The notes: generated from the sequence alone by a model not told the origin. DNA of 64,000 nt from an uncultured Lactobacillus sp. (GCA_910587695.1 CAJUNC010000003.1:62001-126000), one strand, 5' to 3'; numbered from the stretch's first letter, positions 52,266 through 62,905 are shown. Program-made: numbers and translations.

Positions 52266-52574
52266 ATGGCAAAACAAAAAATTCGTATTCGTTTGAAAGC
52301 ATACGAACACCGCATTTTAGATCAATCCGCTGACAAGATCGTGGAAACAGCTAAGAGAACAGGTGCTCAAATTTCCGGTCCTATTCCGTTGCCAACGGAA
52401 CGTACAATTTACACGGTTATTCGTTCACCACACAAATACAAAGATTCTCGTGAACAATTTGAAATGCGCACACATAAGCGTTTGATCGATATCGTAAATC
52501 CTACACCAAAGACAGTTGATTCATTGATGAAACTTGACTTACCATCTGGTGTTGATATCGAGATCAAATTATAA
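52266..52574 (+). CDS. rpsJ: 30S ribosomal protein S10
   Basis: 102 residues from ATG 52266 with GGGAGGTAAC upstream; the longer frame from 52176 has no site. The [20 protein letters not shown] start and [18 protein letters not shown] block are typical. It assembles into the 30S head and also binds NusB in antitermination. First gene of the operon that runs to secY. Confidence 0.97.
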   Translation: MAKQKIRIRLKAYEHRILDQSADKIVETAKRTGAQISGPIPLPTERTIYTVIRSPHKYKDSREQFEMRTHKRLIDIVNPTPKTVDSLMKLDLPSGVDIEIKL

Positions 52575-52615
52575 TAAATTACATTAAAATATAAAAATTA
52601 ATTGGAGGTGTACTC

Positions 52616-53239
52616 ATGACCACTAAAGGAATCTTAGGCAAAAAAGTAGGTATGACACAAGTCTTCACTGAAAACGGCGAATTAGTTCCTGTAACAGTTG
52701 TTGAAGTTGGTTCTAACGTTGTGTTACAAGTTAAAACTGTTGAAAACGACGGTTACGAAGCTGTTCAATTAGGTTTTGATGACCAACGTGAAGTGAATGC
52801 TAACAAACCTGCTAAAGGTCATGCAGCAAAAGCAAATACTGCTCCTAAGCGCTTCGTTCGTGAAATCCGCGATGTTGAGCTTGGAGAATACAAAGTCGGT
52901 GACGAAGTTAAGGCAGACTTATTCGAAGCAGGCGACATCGTAGACGTAACAGGTACGTCCAAGGGACATGGTTTCCAAGGTAATATCAAACGTTGGGGTC
53001 AAAGTCGTGGACCAATGGCTCACGGTTCTCGTTACCACCGTCGACCAGGTTCGATGGGTGTTATCATCAACCGTGTTATGAAAGGTAAGTTATTACCAGG
53101 ACGTATGGGTGGCAAACGAGTTACGATCCAAAACTTGGAAATCGTTAAAGCTGATACAGAAAATGGCGTACTTTTGATCAAGGGTAACGTACCAGGCGCT
53201 AACAAGTCATTCGTTACAATTAAGAGTACAGTTAAATAA
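52616..53239 (+). CDS. rplC: 50S ribosomal protein L3
   Basis: 207 residues from ATG 52616 with GGAGGTG upstream. L3 binds near the start of 23S assembly and reaches toward the peptidyl transferase centre. [16 protein letters not shown] and [16 protein letters not shown] blocks are present, and the [20 protein letters not shown] loop looks normal. Confidence 0.97.
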   Translation: MTTKGILGKKVGMTQVFTENGELVPVTVVEVGSNVVLQVKTVENDGYEAVQLGFDDQREVNANKPAKGHAAKANTAPKRFVREIRDVELGEYKVGDEVKADLFEAGDIVDVTGTSKGHGFQGNIKRWGQSRGPMAHGSRYHRRPGSMGVIINRVMKGKLLPGRMGGKRVTIQNLEIVKADTENGVLLIKGNVPGANKSFVTIKSTVK

Positions 53240-53264
53240 TTAGAGGAAGGGAGGAAAAATACAC

Positions 53265-53888
53265 ATGCCTACAGTAGCATTATTTAATCAAGACGGTACA
53301 CAAAACGGCGATGTTCAATTGAACGATGCAGTTTTTGGTATCGAACCAAATGAAAGTGTTGTTTTTGATGCTGTGATCATGCAACGTGCATCACTTCGTC
53401 AAGGTACACACGCAGTTAAGAACAGAAGTGCTGTTCGCGGTGGTGGTCGCAAGCCATGGCGTCAAAAGGGTACAGGTCGTGCTCGTCAAGGTTCTATCCG
53501 CTCACCACAATGGGTTGGTGGTGGTACCGTATTCGGTCCTACACCTCGCTCATATGCTTACAAGCTTCCACGTAAAGTGCGTCGCTTGGCTATCCGCTCC
53601 GTCCTTTCTCAAAAGGTATTGGACAATAGTTTGGTAGTTGTTGAAACATTGAACTTCGACGCTCCAAAGACAAAAGCATTTGCAGAAGTTTTGAACAACT
53701 TAGATGTTAAATCAAAAGTTTTAGTAGTTCTTGAAGATGACAACGAAAAAGCTGCATTAGCTGCACGCAACTTGGCTAACGTAACAGTTATCCCAGCTAA
53801 AGGCTTGAACGTATTAGATGTCGTAAATAGCGACAAGATGGTCATCACAAAAGGAGCTCTTTCTCAAGTAGAGGAGGTTCTTGCATAA
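53265..53888 (+). CDS. rplD: 50S ribosomal protein L4
   Basis: 207 residues from ATG 53265 after AGGAAGGGAGG. It lines the exit tunnel with its extended loop ([19 protein letters not shown]), a region tied to macrolide resistance; it looks wild-type. In many bacteria L4 also represses this operon. Its stop shares a base with the rplW start. Confidence 0.97.
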   Translation: MPTVALFNQDGTQNGDVQLNDAVFGIEPNESVVFDAVIMQRASLRQGTHAVKNRSAVRGGGRKPWRQKGTGRARQGSIRSPQWVGGGTVFGPTPRSYAYKLPRKVRRLAIRSVLSQKVLDNSLVVVETLNFDAPKTKAFAEVLNNLDVKSKVLVVLEDDNEKAALAARNLANVTVIPAKGLNVLDVVNSDKMVITKGALSQVEEVLA

Positions 53889-54175
53889 TGGAATCACGCG
53901 ATGTAATCTTACGTCCTATCATCACAGAAGCTTCTATGAATGAAATGGACAACAAACGCTACACATTTGAAGTTGACTTACGTGCTAACAAGACACAAGT
54001 TAAAGATGCTGTTGAAGACATCTTTGAAGTTGAAGTTGCTAAAGTTAACATCATGAACGTTAAAGGTAAAAAGAAACGCATGGGTCGTTACGAAGGCTAC
54101 ACACGTAAGCGTCGTAAAGCTATCGTTACTTTGAAACCAGAATCAAAAGATATTCAATTATTCAACGAAGAATAA
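53888..54175 (+). CDS. rplW: 50S ribosomal protein L23
   Basis: 95 residues. ATG 53888 overlaps the rplD stop (TAATG), with GAGGAGG just upstream in rplD, so the two are coupled. L23 at the tunnel exit docks trigger factor and [23 protein letters not shown] and [12 protein letters not shown] blocks fit. Confidence 0.97.
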   Translation: MESRDVILRPIITEASMNEMDNKRYTFEVDLRANKTQVKDAVEDIFEVEVAKVNIMNVKGKKKRMGRYEGYTRKRRKAIVTLKPESKDIQLFNEE

Positions 54176-54207
54176 AATTTTAAATCAATTCATAGGAGGG
54201 AAATATA

Positions 54208-55041
54208 GTGGGGATCAAAAAATTCAAACCAACCTCTAACGGTCGTCGTAATATGACTGGTTCAGATTTCGCTGAAATCACAAAAACAACCCCAGAAAAG
54301 TCCTTGCTTGCATCCAAGAGTAAGACAGCTGGTCGTAACTCTTACGGTCATATCACAGTTCGTCACCGTGGTGGTGGACACAAACGTCAATACCGTTTGA
54401 TCGACTTCAAACGTATTAAAGACGATGTTCCTGCAACAGTTAAAGCAATCGAGTATGATCCAAACCGTTCTGCTAACATCGCATTAGTTGTTTATGCTGA
54501 TGGTGTTAAATCATACATCCTTGCACCAAAAGGCCTTGAAGTTGGCCAAAAAATTCAATCCGGTAAAGATGCTGATATCAAAGTTGGTAACGCATTGCCA
54601 TTGGAAAATATTCCAGTTGGTACAGTTATCCACAATATCGAATTAAAACCAGGTAAGGGTGGCCAATTGGTTCGTTCTGCTGGTACATCAGCTCAATTAC
54701 TTGGTAAAGAAGGCAAATACGCAATCGTTCGTTTGACTTCTGGTGAAGTTCGTATGATCTTAGTTACATGCCGTGCTACGATCGGTGCTGTTGGTAACGA
54801 ACAACACGAACTTATCAACATCGGTAAAGCTGGTCGTTCCCGTTGGTTGGGCAAGCGTCCACAAAGCCGTGGTTCTGTAATGAACCCTAACGATCACCCA
54901 CACGGTGGTGGTGAAGGTAAAGCTCCTGTTGGTCGTCCATCTCCAATGTCTCCATGGGGTAAGAAGACTACAGGTCTTAAGACTCGCTCTAAGAAAGCTA
55001 AGTCAAACAAATTTATCGTACGTAGTCGCAAAAAGAAATAA
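54208..55041 (+). CDS. rplB: 50S ribosomal protein L2
   Basis: 277 residues from GTG 54208 with TAGGAGGG upstream. L2 is needed for subunit joining and peptidyl transfer. [20 protein letters not shown] and the C-terminal [19 protein letters not shown] block, holding the conserved histidine, are intact. Confidence 0.97.
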   Translation: MGIKKFKPTSNGRRNMTGSDFAEITKTTPEKSLLASKSKTAGRNSYGHITVRHRGGGHKRQYRLIDFKRIKDDVPATVKAIEYDPNRSANIALVVYADGVKSYILAPKGLEVGQKIQSGKDADIKVGNALPLENIPVGTVIHNIELKPGKGGQLVRSAGTSAQLLGKEGKYAIVRLTSGEVRMILVTCRATIGAVGNEQHELINIGKAGRSRWLGKRPQSRGSVMNPNDHPHGGGEGKAPVGRPSPMSPWGKKTTGLKTRSKKAKSNKFIVRSRKKK

Positions 55042-55094
55042 TCTCCTAATCGCGTAAATTTTATGCGATTATTGTTCCGAAAGGAGGACATACT

Positions 55095-55376
55095 TTGAGT
55101 CGTAGTTTGAAAAAAGGACCTTTCGTCGACGAACACTTGATGAAAAAGGTTGAAGCACAAGCTGATCAAGAAAAGAAATCAGTGATCAAGACATGGTCAC
55201 GTCGTTCCACGATTTTCCCTAGCTTTATTGGTTACACAATCGCAGTATATGATGGTCGTAAGCATGTGCCGGTTTATATCCAAGAAGATATGGTCGGCCA
55301 TAAATTAGGTGAATTCGTGCCAACACGTACATTCCATGGTCATGCCGCAGACGATAAGAAGACAGGCAAGAAATAA
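55095..55376 (+). CDS. rpsS: 30S ribosomal protein S19
   Basis: 93 residues from TTG 55095 with AAGGAGGACA upstream. S19 binds the 30S head near the P site. [19 protein letters not shown] and [15 protein letters not shown] are typical. It is followed after 16 bases by rplV. Confidence 0.97.
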   Translation: MSRSLKKGPFVDEHLMKKVEAQADQEKKSVIKTWSRRSTIFPSFIGYTIAVYDGRKHVPVYIQEDMVGHKLGEFVPTRTFHGHAADDKKTGKK

Positions 55377-55392
55377 TAAGGGAGGATAAATC

Positions 55393-55740
55393 ATGGCTGA
55401 ACAAGTAACATCAGCAAAAGCAACTGCCAAGACAGTTCGAATCCCTGCACGTAAAGCACGTCTTGTGATCGATCTTATCCGTGGTAAGAACGTTGCTGAA
55501 GCATTCGGTATCTTGAAGTTCACACCAAGATCTGGTGCTTACTTAATCGAAAAAGTTTTGAAATCTGCTGTTGCAAACGCAGAAAACAACTTTGACTTAG
55601 ATGTTGAAGATCTTTATGTAAGCGAAGCCTATGTTAACGAAGGACCAACCTTGAAGCGTTTCCGTCCTCGTGCAAAGGGTTCTGCTTCCCCAATCAACAA
55701 GCGTACAAGTCACATTACAGTTGTGGTATCTGTTAAATAA
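55393..55740 (+). CDS. rplV: 50S ribosomal protein L22
   Basis: 115 residues from ATG 55393, GGGAGG upstream. L22 extends a beta hairpin into the exit tunnel near L4. [20 protein letters not shown] and the hairpin [20 protein letters not shown] are normal, with no macrolide-type insertion. Confidence 0.97.
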   Translation: MAEQVTSAKATAKTVRIPARKARLVIDLIRGKNVAEAFGILKFTPRSGAYLIEKVLKSAVANAENNFDLDVEDLYVSEAYVNEGPTLKRFRPRAKGSASPINKRTSHITVVVSVK

Positions 55741-55753
55741 GGAGGGATAACGC

Positions 55754-56410
55754 GTGGGTCAAAAAGTAAATCCAACCGGGTTACGTGTCGGTATCATTCG
55801 TGACTGGGATGCAAAATGGTATGCTGAAAAAGATTTTGCTTCCAACTTACACGAAGACTTACACATCCGTGAATACATCGAAAAGAAATTAGCCGACGCT
55901 GCTGTCTCTACCGTAGAGATCGAACGTGCTGCAAAGCGTGTTAACATTTCTATCCATACTGCAAAACCAGGTATGGTCATCGGTAAAGGCGGTTCTGAAG
56001 TTGAAAAGCTTCGTAAAGAATTAAACAACTTGACAGGCAAGCGAGTACACATCAACATTGTGGAAATCAAGAAGCCTGACTTAGAAGCAAAATTAGTTGG
56101 TGAAAGCATTGCTCAACAATTGGAAAACCGTGTTGCTTTCCGTCGTGCAATGAAACAAGCTATCCAACGTACAATGCGTGCTGGTGCAAAGGGTATCAAG
56201 GTTCAAGTTGCTGGTCGTTTGAACGGTGCTGATATGTCCCGTATCGAACAATTCTCAGAAGGTACTGTTCCTTTGCATACATTGCGTGCTGATATTGATT
56301 ACGCATGGGTAGAAGCAACAACAACATACGGCCAATTGGGCGTTAAAGTTTGGATCTACCGTGGTGAAGTATTGCCAACAAAGAAAAATAACGGTAAAGG
56401 AGGGAAATAG
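55754..56410 (+). CDS. rpsC: 30S ribosomal protein S3
   Basis: 218 residues from GTG 55754 with GGAGGG upstream. S3 lies at the mRNA entry channel and shares in helicase activity. The KH domain carries [18 protein letters not shown] near residue 80, and the C-terminal domain has [15 protein letters not shown]. Confidence 0.97.
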   Translation: MGQKVNPTGLRVGIIRDWDAKWYAEKDFASNLHEDLHIREYIEKKLADAAVSTVEIERAAKRVNISIHTAKPGMVIGKGGSEVEKLRKELNNLTGKRVHINIVEIKKPDLEAKLVGESIAQQLENRVAFRRAMKQAIQRTMRAGAKGIKVQVAGRLNGADMSRIEQFSEGTVPLHTLRADIDYAWVEATTTYGQLGVKVWIYRGEVLPTKKNNGKGGK

Positions 56411-56413
56411 TCT

Positions 56414-56845
56414 ATGTTAGTACCAAAACGTGTAAAGCACCGTCGTGAATTCCGCGGTAAAATGCGTGGTGAAGCAAAAGGCGGTAAGGAAGTAACATTC
56501 GGCGAATTCGGTTTACAAGCTACTGATTCACATTGGATCACAAACCGTCAAATCGAAGCTGCTCGTATTGCTATGACTCGTTACATGAAGCGTGGTGGGA
56601 AAGTTTGGATCAAGATTTTCCCTCACAAGTCTTACACAGCTAAGGCTATTGGTGTTCGTATGGGTTCCGGTAAAGGTGCTCCAGAAGGCTGGGTAGCTCC
56701 TGTAAAACGTGGCAAAGTCATGTTTGAAATTGGTGGTGTTTCTGAAGAAGTTGCTCGTGAAGCATTGCGTTTAGCTTCCCACAAACTCCCAGTCAAGACT
56801 AAGTTTGTAAAACGTGAGGTAGGTGGCGAATCAAATGAAGATTAA
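56414..56845 (+). CDS. rplP: 50S ribosomal protein L16
   Basis: 143 residues from ATG 56414, only 3 bases after rpsC, with GGAGGG inside the end of that gene. L16 shapes the A-site tRNA pocket. [20 protein letters not shown] and [20 protein letters not shown] are typical. Its end overlaps rpmC by 11 bases. Confidence 0.97.
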   Translation: MLVPKRVKHRREFRGKMRGEAKGGKEVTFGEFGLQATDSHWITNRQIEAARIAMTRYMKRGGKVWIKIFPHKSYTAKAIGVRMGSGKGAPEGWVAPVKRGKVMFEIGGVSEEVAREALRLASHKLPVKTKFVKREVGGESNED

Positions 56846-57029
56846 TGAAATTAATGAATTAACCACTGCTGAAATGCTCGAAAAAGAAAAGCAATTCAAA
56901 GAAGAATTATTTAACTTACGCTTCCAATTAGCTACCGGTCAATTAGAAAACACCGCACGCTTGAAAGAAGTTCGTAAAACGATCGCACGCATCAAGACTG
57001 CGTTGCGTCAACAAGAATTGAACAAATAA
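56835..57029 (+). CDS. rpmC: 50S ribosomal protein L29
   Basis: 64 residues. ATG 56835 is 8 bases from GAGGTAGG; an in-frame GTG at 56823 overlaps that site. Helical hairpin with [20 protein letters not shown] and [14 protein letters not shown] as expected for L29 at the tunnel exit. Confidence 0.96.
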   Translation: MKINEINELTTAEMLEKEKQFKEELFNLRFQLATGQLENTARLKEVRKTIARIKTALRQQELNK

Positions 57030-57055
57030 GAATACGAAAAGGAGGCTAATCGCGC

Positions 57056-57322
57056 ATGAGTGAAGCTCGTAACCAACGCAAAGTCTATCAAGGACGTGTC
57101 GTTTCTGACAAAATGGAAAAAACAATCACTGTTGTTGTTGAAACTTACGTGAACGATAAAGTTTACGGCAAACGTGTTAAGTATTCAAAGAAATACAAGG
57201 CACATGACGAAAACAATGAAGCAAAAGTTGGCGACATTGTTAAGATCATGGAAACACGTCCGTTGTCAGCTACAAAACGTTTCCGTTTATTAGAAATCGT
57301 TGAAAAAGCAGTTATTATCTAA
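57056..57322 (+). CDS. rpsQ: 30S ribosomal protein S17
   Basis: 88 residues from ATG 57056 with AAGGAGG upstream. An OB-fold primary binder of 16S r[23 protein letters not shown] and the [19 protein letters not shown] block are typical. Confidence 0.97.
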   Translation: MSEARNQRKVYQGRVVSDKMEKTITVVVETYVNDKVYGKRVKYSKKYKAHDENNEAKVGDIVKIMETRPLSATKRFRLLEIVEKAVII

Positions 57323-57386
57323 TTTTCGATAACTAACAAAGCATTCGTATTCTGATCTATCTAATAGCGAAAGGAGGTCACATACT

Positions 57387-57755
57387 GTGATCCAACAAGA
57401 GAGTCGTTTAAAAGTCGCTGATAACTCCGGTGCCCGCGAGATCTTGGTTATCAAGATCTTGGGTGGTTCCCGTGTGAAGACTGCTAATATCGGTGACATT
57501 ATTGTTGCTACTGTTAAACAAGCAACACCAGGTGGCGTTGTCAAAAAAGGCGATGTTGTCAAGGCTGTTGTTGTTCGTACAAAATCTGGTGCACACCGTG
57601 CTGACGGTTCATACATCAAGTTCGATGAAAATGCTGCTGTTATCATCGGTGATGACAAGTCACCTAAGGGTACACGTATTTTCGGACCTGTTGCACGTGA
57701 ATTACGTGACGGAAACTTCATGAAGATCGTTTCCTTAGCACCTGAAGTATTATAA
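57387..57755 (+). CDS. rplN: 50S ribosomal protein L14
   Basis: 122 residues from GTG 57387 with AAAGGAGGTC upstream. L14 forms an intersubunit bridge and is the RsfS silencing site. [20 protein letters not shown] and [20 protein letters not shown] are canonical. Confidence 0.97.
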   Translation: MIQQESRLKVADNSGAREILVIKILGGSRVKTANIGDIIVATVKQATPGGVVKKGDVVKAVVVRTKSGAHRADGSYIKFDENAAVIIGDDKSPKGTRIFGPVARELRDGNFMKIVSLAPEVL

Positions 57756-57790
57756 TATCCGTCTATTTGGCAAGGAGGTGCGCAGAGAAA

Positions 57791-58012
57791 ATGTTCATCA
57801 AGAGCAATGACAAAGTTAAAGTTATCGCTGGTAAGGACAAAGGTAAAGAAGGCGTTGTTATCAAGGCTTTCCCAGCAAATGATCGTGTGATCGTAAAAGG
57901 TGTAAACATCGTTAAGAAGCATCAAAAACCTAACAACGCAAACCCAAACGGTGGGATCGTTGAAATGGAAGCACCAATTCATGTTTCTAACGTTAAAAAA
58001 ATCAGTGAATAG
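57791..58012 (+). CDS. rplX: 50S ribosomal protein L24, shortened
   Basis: L24 starts 50S assembly by binding the 5' domain of 23S rRNA with its KOW domain. ATG 57791 has GGAGGTGCG upstream. The start [20 protein letters not shown] and the segment [19 protein letters not shown] are normal. After HVSNV the protein ends KKISE, giving 73 residues instead of the usual 101-105. Relatives continue with about 30 residues (MxIDPxxGxPTRV...) before a KKTGE-like stretch, so the ending KKISE looks like the tail joined to the middle by an internal deletion. The KOW core is retained, so it may still work. Flanking genes are normal. Confidence 0.9.
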   Translation: MFIKSNDKVKVIAGKDKGKEGVVIKAFPANDRVIVKGVNIVKKHQKPNNANPNGGIVEMEAPIHVSNVKKISE

Positions 58013-58036
58013 TCGAGAAAGGAGGATACTTTCTTC

Positions 58037-58579
58037 ATGGTTAACCGTTTAAAAGAAAAATATACTAATGAAATCGTTCCATCCTTGATGGAAAAATTCA
58101 ACTACTCATCAATCATGCAAGCACCTAAGGTTGATAAGATCGTTATCAACATGGGTGTTGGTGATGCTGTAAGCAATGCTAAAAATTTGGATGAAGCTGT
58201 GGAAGAACTTACGCTTATTTCTGGTCAAAAACCAGTTATTACCCGCGCTAAGAAATCTATCGCTGGCTTCCGTTTACGTGAAGGTATGGCTATCGGTGCC
58301 AAGGTTACCTTACGTGGACAACGTATGTACGAATTTTTAGACAAATTAGTTTCAGTTTCATTGCCTCGTGTGCGTGACTTCCATGGTGTAAGCAAGCGTG
58401 CATTTGACGGCCGCGGGAACTACACATTGGGCGTACGCGAACAATTGATCTTCCCTGAAATTGATTTTGATAATGTTAACAAGGTTCGTGGTATGGATAT
58501 CGTTATCGTTACAACTGCTAACACAGACGAAGAATCCAAAGAACTTTTGACACAACTTGGAATGCCATTCGCTAAATAA
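58037..58579 (+). CDS. rplE: 50S ribosomal protein L5
   Basis: 180 residues from ATG 58037 with AAAGGAGG upstream. L5 binds 5S rRNA and contacts the P-site t[40 protein letters not shown] and [20 protein letters not shown] are all typical. Confidence 0.97.
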   Translation: MVNRLKEKYTNEIVPSLMEKFNYSSIMQAPKVDKIVINMGVGDAVSNAKNLDEAVEELTLISGQKPVITRAKKSIAGFRLREGMAIGAKVTLRGQRMYEFLDKLVSVSLPRVRDFHGVSKRAFDGRGNYTLGVREQLIFPEIDFDNVNKVRGMDIVIVTTANTDEESKELLTQLGMPFAK

Positions 58580-58591
58580 GGGGGTTTCACA

Positions 58592-58777
58592 TTGGCTAAA
58601 AAGTCACAAGTAGCAAAGAATAAGCGCCCAGCTAAGTTCTCAACACAAGAATACACACGTTGCGAACGTTGTGGTCGTCCTCATTCTGTATATCGTAAAT
58701 TTAAGTTATGCCGTGTTTGCCTGCGAGAACTTGCTCATAAGGGTCAAATCCCTGGCATGAAAAAGGCTAGCTGGTAG
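58592..58777 (+). CDS. rpsN: 30S ribosomal protein S14, zinc type
   Basis: 61 residues from TTG 58592 with AAGGGGG upstream. It is the short, zinc-binding form: [20 protein letters not shown] supplies the four cysteines. Zinc-independent paralogs are often induced in zinc starvation; none is in this window. Confidence 0.96.
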   Translation: MAKKSQVAKNKRPAKFSTQEYTRCERCGRPHSVYRKFKLCRVCLRELAHKGQIPGMKKASW

Positions 58778-58808
58778 TCCATATTAACAAGGAAAAGGAG
58801 GCAATAAC

Positions 58809-59207
58809 ATGGCAATGACAGATCCTATTGCAGACTTCTTGACACGTATTCGTAATGCTAACATGGTCAAGCATGAATCTGTAGAAGTTCCTGCTTCAAA
58901 AATGAAGAAAAACATCGCTGAAATCCTTAAGAACGAAGGATTTGTTCGTGATGTAGAATACATCGAAGATGACAAGCAAGGTATCATCCGTGTATTCTTG
59001 AAATACGGTAAAAACAACGAACGCGTTATCTCTGGTATCCGTCGTATCTCAAAACCAGGTTTACGCTCATACGTTAAAGCTGACGAAGTGCCTAAGGTTC
59101 TTAACGGTTTAGGTATCGCTATCGTGTCAACATCTGAAGGTGTTATGACAGATAAAGATGCTCGCGCTAAGAAAATCGGTGGCGAAGTAGTCGCTTACGT
59201 TTGGTAA
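58809..59207 (+). CDS. rpsH: 30S ribosomal protein S8
   Basis: 132 residues from ATG 58809, AAGGAGG upstream; an ATG two codons later is also possible. S8 binds helix 21 of 16S rRNA and regulates the spc operon in other bacteria. [20 protein letters not shown] and the [20 protein letters not shown] block are typical. Confidence 0.97.
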   Translation: MAMTDPIADFLTRIRNANMVKHESVEVPASKMKKNIAEILKNEGFVRDVEYIEDDKQGIIRVFLKYGKNNERVISGIRRISKPGLRSYVKADEVPKVLNGLGIAIVSTSEGVMTDKDARAKKIGGEVVAYVW

Positions 59208-59238
59208 TATATAAAGTTCAAAAGGAGGTGTCCATCTC

Positions 59239-59775
59239 GTGAGTCGTATTGGTTATAAGGCAGTTGAATTACCTGAAGGCGTTGAAGTAAAACAAGACGG
59301 AAACGTTGTGACTGTAAAAGGTCCTAAGGGTGAATTAACTCGTGAATTCTCTGATCTTATCAAGATCAACATCGATGGTAACGTTGCAACATTCGAACGT
59401 TCAAGCGATGACAAAAAAGCTAAAGCAATGCATGGTACAACCCGTGCTAACTTCCATAACATGGTCGTTGGTGTAACAGAAGGTTACAAGAAAGAACTTG
59501 AACTTCGTGGTGTTGGTTACCGTGCTCAAATGCAAGGTAAGAAGCTCGTGTTAAACGTGGGCTACTCTCACCCTGTTGAATTTGAAGAAGAAGATGGAAT
59601 CAAATTTGAAACTCCATCAGCTACATCAATTATCGTTTCTGGTATCAACAAAGAAGATGTTGGCGATTGCGCTGCTCGCATTCGTGCAACTCGTGCACCA
59701 GAACCTTACAAGGGCAAAGGTATTCGTTATGTTGGCGAATATGTACGTCGTAAGGAAGGTAAGACTGGTAAATAA
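59239..59775 (+). CDS. rplF: 50S ribosomal protein L6
   Basis: 178 residues from GTG 59239 with AAAGGAGGTG upstream. Two related domains; L6 lies by the sarcin-ricin loop. [16 protein letters not shown] and [20 protein letters not shown] are canonical. Confidence 0.97.
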   Translation: MSRIGYKAVELPEGVEVKQDGNVVTVKGPKGELTREFSDLIKINIDGNVATFERSSDDKKAKAMHGTTRANFHNMVVGVTEGYKKELELRGVGYRAQMQGKKLVLNVGYSHPVEFEEEDGIKFETPSATSIIVSGINKEDVGDCAARIRATRAPEPYKGKGIRYVGEYVRRKEGKTGK

Positions 59776-59821
59776 TCTTGCAGCATGATCTGCTGTTAAA
59801 TAAAACTAAGAGGTGAAAAAA

Positions 59822-60178
59822 GTGATTTCAAAACCAGATAAGAATAAGACGCGTCAAAAGCGCCATACACGTGTTCGTGGTAAGATCTCTGGTACTGCTG
59901 AGTGCCCACGCTTAAATGTTTATCGTTCAAACAAAAACATCTACGCTCAAGTTATTGATGACGTAGCGGGTGTGACGCTGGTCAGTGCCTCTACTTTAGA
60001 CAGTGAAGTTAGCGCTGGTACAAAGACAGCTCAAGCAAGTGCTGTTGGTGAATTAGTGGCTAAACGTGCTGCAGACAAGGGTATCAAAGAAGTTGTATTT
60101 GACCGTGGCGGATACCTTTATCATGGTCGTGTGCAAGCTTTGGCTGAAGCTGCTCGCGAAAACGGCTTAGACTTTTAG
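59822..60178 (+). CDS. rplR: 50S ribosomal protein L18
   Basis: 118 residues. GTG 59822 is chosen because GAGGTG lies at proper distance; the GTG at 59813 belongs to that site. L18 carries 5S rRNA with L5. [20 protein letters not shown] and [20 protein letters not shown] are typical. Confidence 0.96.
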   Translation: MISKPDKNKTRQKRHTRVRGKISGTAECPRLNVYRSNKNIYAQVIDDVAGVTLVSASTLDSEVSAGTKTAQASAVGELVAKRAADKGIKEVVFDRGGYLYHGRVQALAEAARENGLDF

Positions 60179-60199
60179 GAAAAGGAGGAAATAACGTTT

Positions 60200-60700
60200 A
60201 TGACTTTTATTGATCCAGCTCAATTAGATTTAGAAGATCGCGTTGTTGCGATCAACCGCATCACTAAAGTTGTTAAAGGTGGACGTCGTCTTCGCTTTGC
60301 TGCTTTAGTGATCGTCGGTGACCATAATGGCCACGTGGGCTTCGGTACAGGTAAAGCTCAAGAAGTTCCAGAAGCTATCCGTAAGGCTGTTGATGCTGCT
60401 CGTAAGAACTTAGTTAAAGTTCCAATGGTCGGAACAACACTTCCTCACGAAGTTCTCGGTCAATACAGCGGTAGTCGTATTTTACTTAAGCCAGCTGAAG
60501 CTGGTTCTGGGGTTGCTGCTGGCGGTGCTGTTCGTGCCGTTATGGAACTCGCCGGAGTTGCTGATGTTACAAGTAAATCATTAGGCTCCAACACACCAAT
60601 CAACGTTGTTCGTGCAACAATGGATGGTTTAGCTAACATGAAGAGTGCTGAAGAAGTTGCTGCTTTACGTGGCGTTTCTGTACAACACTTAGCAGAGTAA
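60200..60700 (+). CDS. rpsE: 30S ribosomal protein S5
   Basis: 166 residues from ATG 60200 with AAAAGGAGG upstream. S5 is part of the decoding accuracy region and of mRNA unwinding. [20 protein letters not shown], with the loop linked to spectinomycin resistance, looks wild-type. Confidence 0.97.
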   Translation: MTFIDPAQLDLEDRVVAINRITKVVKGGRRLRFAALVIVGDHNGHVGFGTGKAQEVPEAIRKAVDAARKNLVKVPMVGTTLPHEVLGQYSGSRILLKPAEAGSGVAAGGAVRAVMELAGVADVTSKSLGSNTPINVVRATMDGLANMKSAEEVAALRGVSVQHLAE

Positions 60701-60716
60701 TAAGGAGGACAAATTC

Positions 60717-60899
60717 ATGGCTAACTTAAAAGTTACTTTAGTTCGTTCTGTCATCGGACGTCCTCAAAATCAACGCGAAATCGTTAAGGGCTTAGGCCTT
60801 GGACGTGTAAACAGCTCTGTTGTCGTTCCTGACAACGCTGCAATGCGCGGTGCTATTCGCAAGATCAATCATTTAGTGGACGTTGAATTGGCTAAATAA
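60717..60899 (+). CDS. rpmD: 50S ribosomal protein L30
   Basis: 60 residues from ATG 60717 with AAGGAGG upstream. [20 protein letters not shown] and [19 protein letters not shown] are typical of L30, which some bacteria lack. Confidence 0.96.
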   Translation: MANLKVTLVRSVIGRPQNQREIVKGLGLGRVNSSVVVPDNAAMRGAIRKINHLVDVELAK

Positions 60900-60934
60900 T
60901 TATTATTTAGATAAATAAGGAGGTGCCAACCCTA

Positions 60935-61369
60935 ATGAAATTACATGAATTAAAGCCAGCTGAAGGCTCACGCCAAGTACGTAACCGCGTAGGTCGTGGT
61001 ACTTCATCCGGTAACGGTAAAACTGCAGGTCGTGGCCAAAAAGGTCAAAAGGCTCGTAGCAAAGTACGTTTGGGCTTTGAAGGTGGACAAATGCCATTGT
61101 TCCGTCGTATGCCAAAACGTGGTTTCAATAACATCAACCGCAAGGAATATGCTATTGTAAACTTAGAAACTTTAAACAAATTCGAAGACGGTGCAGAAGT
61201 AACACCAGCATTGATGGTGGAAGCTGGTATCGTTAAGAATGAAAAAGATGGCGTTAAAGTTTTAGGTAATGGTGAATTGAACAAGAAATTAACTGTTAAA
61301 GCTAATAAGTTCTCTGCCAGTGCTAAAGCAGCCATCGAAGCAGCAGGCGGTCAAGCAGAGGTGATGTAA
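60935..61369 (+). CDS. rplO: 50S ribosomal protein L15
   Basis: 144 residues from ATG 60935 with AAGGAGGTG 9 bases upstream. The glycine/arginine-rich extension [20 protein letters not shown] is normal for L15, a late 50S assembly protein. secY follows after 3 bases. Confidence 0.97.
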   Translation: MKLHELKPAEGSRQVRNRVGRGTSSGNGKTAGRGQKGQKARSKVRLGFEGGQMPLFRRMPKRGFNNINRKEYAIVNLETLNKFEDGAEVTPALMVEAGIVKNEKDGVKVLGNGELNKKLTVKANKFSASAKAAIEAAGGQAEVM

Positions 61370-61372
61370 TAC

Positions 61373-62665
61373 ATGCTTAAGACACTAAAGTACGCCTTTG
61401 CTGTAAAAGAGATTCGCAATAAAATCTTATTTACCTTAGGTGTCTTGGTTGTATTTCGCTTAGGCACGTATATCACTGTCCCTGGGATCAACGCTAAAGC
61501 ATTGAATAGTGTTGCGTCTTCAGGGTTAATTAGTATCTTGAACACTTTTAGCGGTGGCGGTTTGACTAATTATTCCATTTTAGCAATGGGTGTTTCTCCA
61601 TATATTACCGCTCAGATCGTTGTTCAGTTATTACAAATGGACATTGTTCCACGATTTGTTGAATGGAGTAAACAAGGTGAAGTCGGACGGCGCAAGTTAA
61701 ATCAGTGGACGAGATATCTGACCATTGTGCTCGCGTTTATACAATCAATCGGGATTACAGCTGGGTTCAACTATATGAGTAGCTTGAACTTGGTGAAAGA
61801 TCCAAGTCCGCAAACATACATCAGTATCGGATTGATCTTGACTGGTGGTACGATGTTTACGACTTGGTTAGGTGATATGATCACTGATCGCGGCATCGGT
61901 AATGGGATCTCAATGATCATTATGGCGGGTATTATCGCTCGTGTTCCAGACGGCATTCGTCAAGTATTTGTTGAAGAATTCCAAGGTGCCTCAGACTTGT
62001 GGCAACCGATCTTATATATTGTCATCTTATTACTAGCTATCTTGGCGATCGTTACATTCGTGACTTATGTTCAACAAGCTAACTATAAGATTCCGATCCA
62101 ATATACAAGACGCCTCGCAGGTGCTTCAGAGAGTTCATATTTGCCATTGAAAGTGAACGTAGCTGGGGTCATCCCAGTTATCTTTGCTAGCTCATTTATC
62201 GCAACTCCGCAAACGATCTTGATGTTATTTACACAAAATCACTCGGAAGATAATTGGTACATCATTATGAGCAATTTGTTCAATATGCAAACTGTACCAG
62301 GTATGATCTTGTATACAGTACTTATTGTTGTTTTCACATTCTTCTATGCCTTTGTGCAAGTTAACCCTGAAAAATTGGCTGAAAACTTGCAAAAACAAGG
62401 AAGCTATATTCCTTCTGTTTGGCCAGGGCGTGAAACACAAAAGTATGTTTCAAACTTATTGATGCGTTTGAGCTCAGTAGGTTCACTTTTCCTAGGGCTC
62501 GTTTCATTGATCCCATTAGTAGCTTCGGCTGTGTGGGGGTTGAATGAATCGATCGGTCTAGGTGGTACTAGTCTTTTGATCGTTGTAGGGGTAACTCTTG
62601 AAACAATGCGTCAATTGAATGGTATGATGATGAAACGCGAATATATCGGTTTTATCAGAGAATAA
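61373..62665 (+). CDS. secY: Protein translocase subunit SecY
   Basis: The pore subunit of the Sec translocon, 430 residues with ten membrane helices. It starts at ATG 61373 with GAGGTG inside the end of rplO. The plug and pore segments (TYITVPGINAKALNS, GGLTNYSILAMGVSPYITAQ) and the cytoplasmic loop with YTRRLAG are present. A strong terminator follows, and adk, the usual next gene in lactobacilli, is not here. Confidence 0.97.
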   Translation: MLKTLKYAFAVKEIRNKILFTLGVLVVFRLGTYITVPGINAKALNSVASSGLISILNTFSGGGLTNYSILAMGVSPYITAQIVVQLLQMDIVPRFVEWSKQGEVGRRKLNQWTRYLTIVLAFIQSIGITAGFNYMSSLNLVKDPSPQTYISIGLILTGGTMFTTWLGDMITDRGIGNGISMIIMAGIIARVPDGIRQVFVEEFQGASDLWQPILYIVILLLAILAIVTFVTYVQQANYKIPIQYTRRLAGASESSYLPLKVNVAGVIPVIFASSFIATPQTILMLFTQNHSEDNWYIIMSNLFNMQTVPGMILYTVLIVVFTFFYAFVQVNPEKLAENLQKQGSYIPSVWPGRETQKYVSNLLMRLSSVGSLFLGLVSLIPLVASAVWGLNESIGLGGTSLLIVVGVTLETMRQLNGMMMKREYIGFIRE

Positions 62666-62674
62666 TGAACGAAT

Positions 62675-62710
62675 AAAAAGGCTTGGTCCTACATGGATCA
62701 AGCCTTTTTA
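62675..62710 (+). terminator. Terminator after secY
   Basis: AAAAAGGCTTGGTCC pairs with GGATCAAGCCTTTTT around TACAT. Confidence 0.9.
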
Positions 62711-62788
62711 TATATAGAAAATTTTTGATTTTTTTCAGATGAAAAAATGTGCTAAACTCAAAGAAAACTTGACAGGAGATTTAGAGAA

Positions 62789-62905
62789 ATGCTTCAATCT
62801 GAACGAACGAACGAACGAACGAACGAACGAACGAACGAACGAACGAACGAACGAACGCTGTTACTAGCGGGCCGTCATATTATGGGGAATGATAAGTCAT
62901 GTTAA
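62789..62905 (+). CDS. Leader ORF made largely of an ERTN repeat
   Basis: ATG 62789 has AGGAGATTTAGAGA upstream. The 38-residue frame reads MLQS, then ERTN repeated (because 14 GAAC units cover 56 bases), then LLLAGRHIMGNDKSC, and stops at TAA 62903-62905. This stop overlaps the ATG (62899) of the oxidoreductase, so ribosomes ending here can restart there. A change of one repeat unit shifts the frame and moves the stop to TAG at about 62864 or TGA at about 62889, uncoupling the two genes. The peptide itself probably has no function. Confidence 0.5.
   Translation: MLQSERTNERTNERTNERTNERTLLLAGRHIMGNDKSC
62801..62856 (+). repeat. Tetranucleotide repeat, 14 x GAAC
   Basis: Fourteen perfect GAAC units, followed by a partial unit. 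The unit length is not a multiple of three, so slippage changes the reading frame, as in known contingency loci. Confidence 0.97.

Noticed and set aside
57290..57982. A 230-residue minus-strand ORF opposite rpsQ, rplN and rplX
   Set aside because: It lies entirely antisense to well-supported ribosomal genes, lacks a ribosome binding site, and has the composition expected of a shadow frame.
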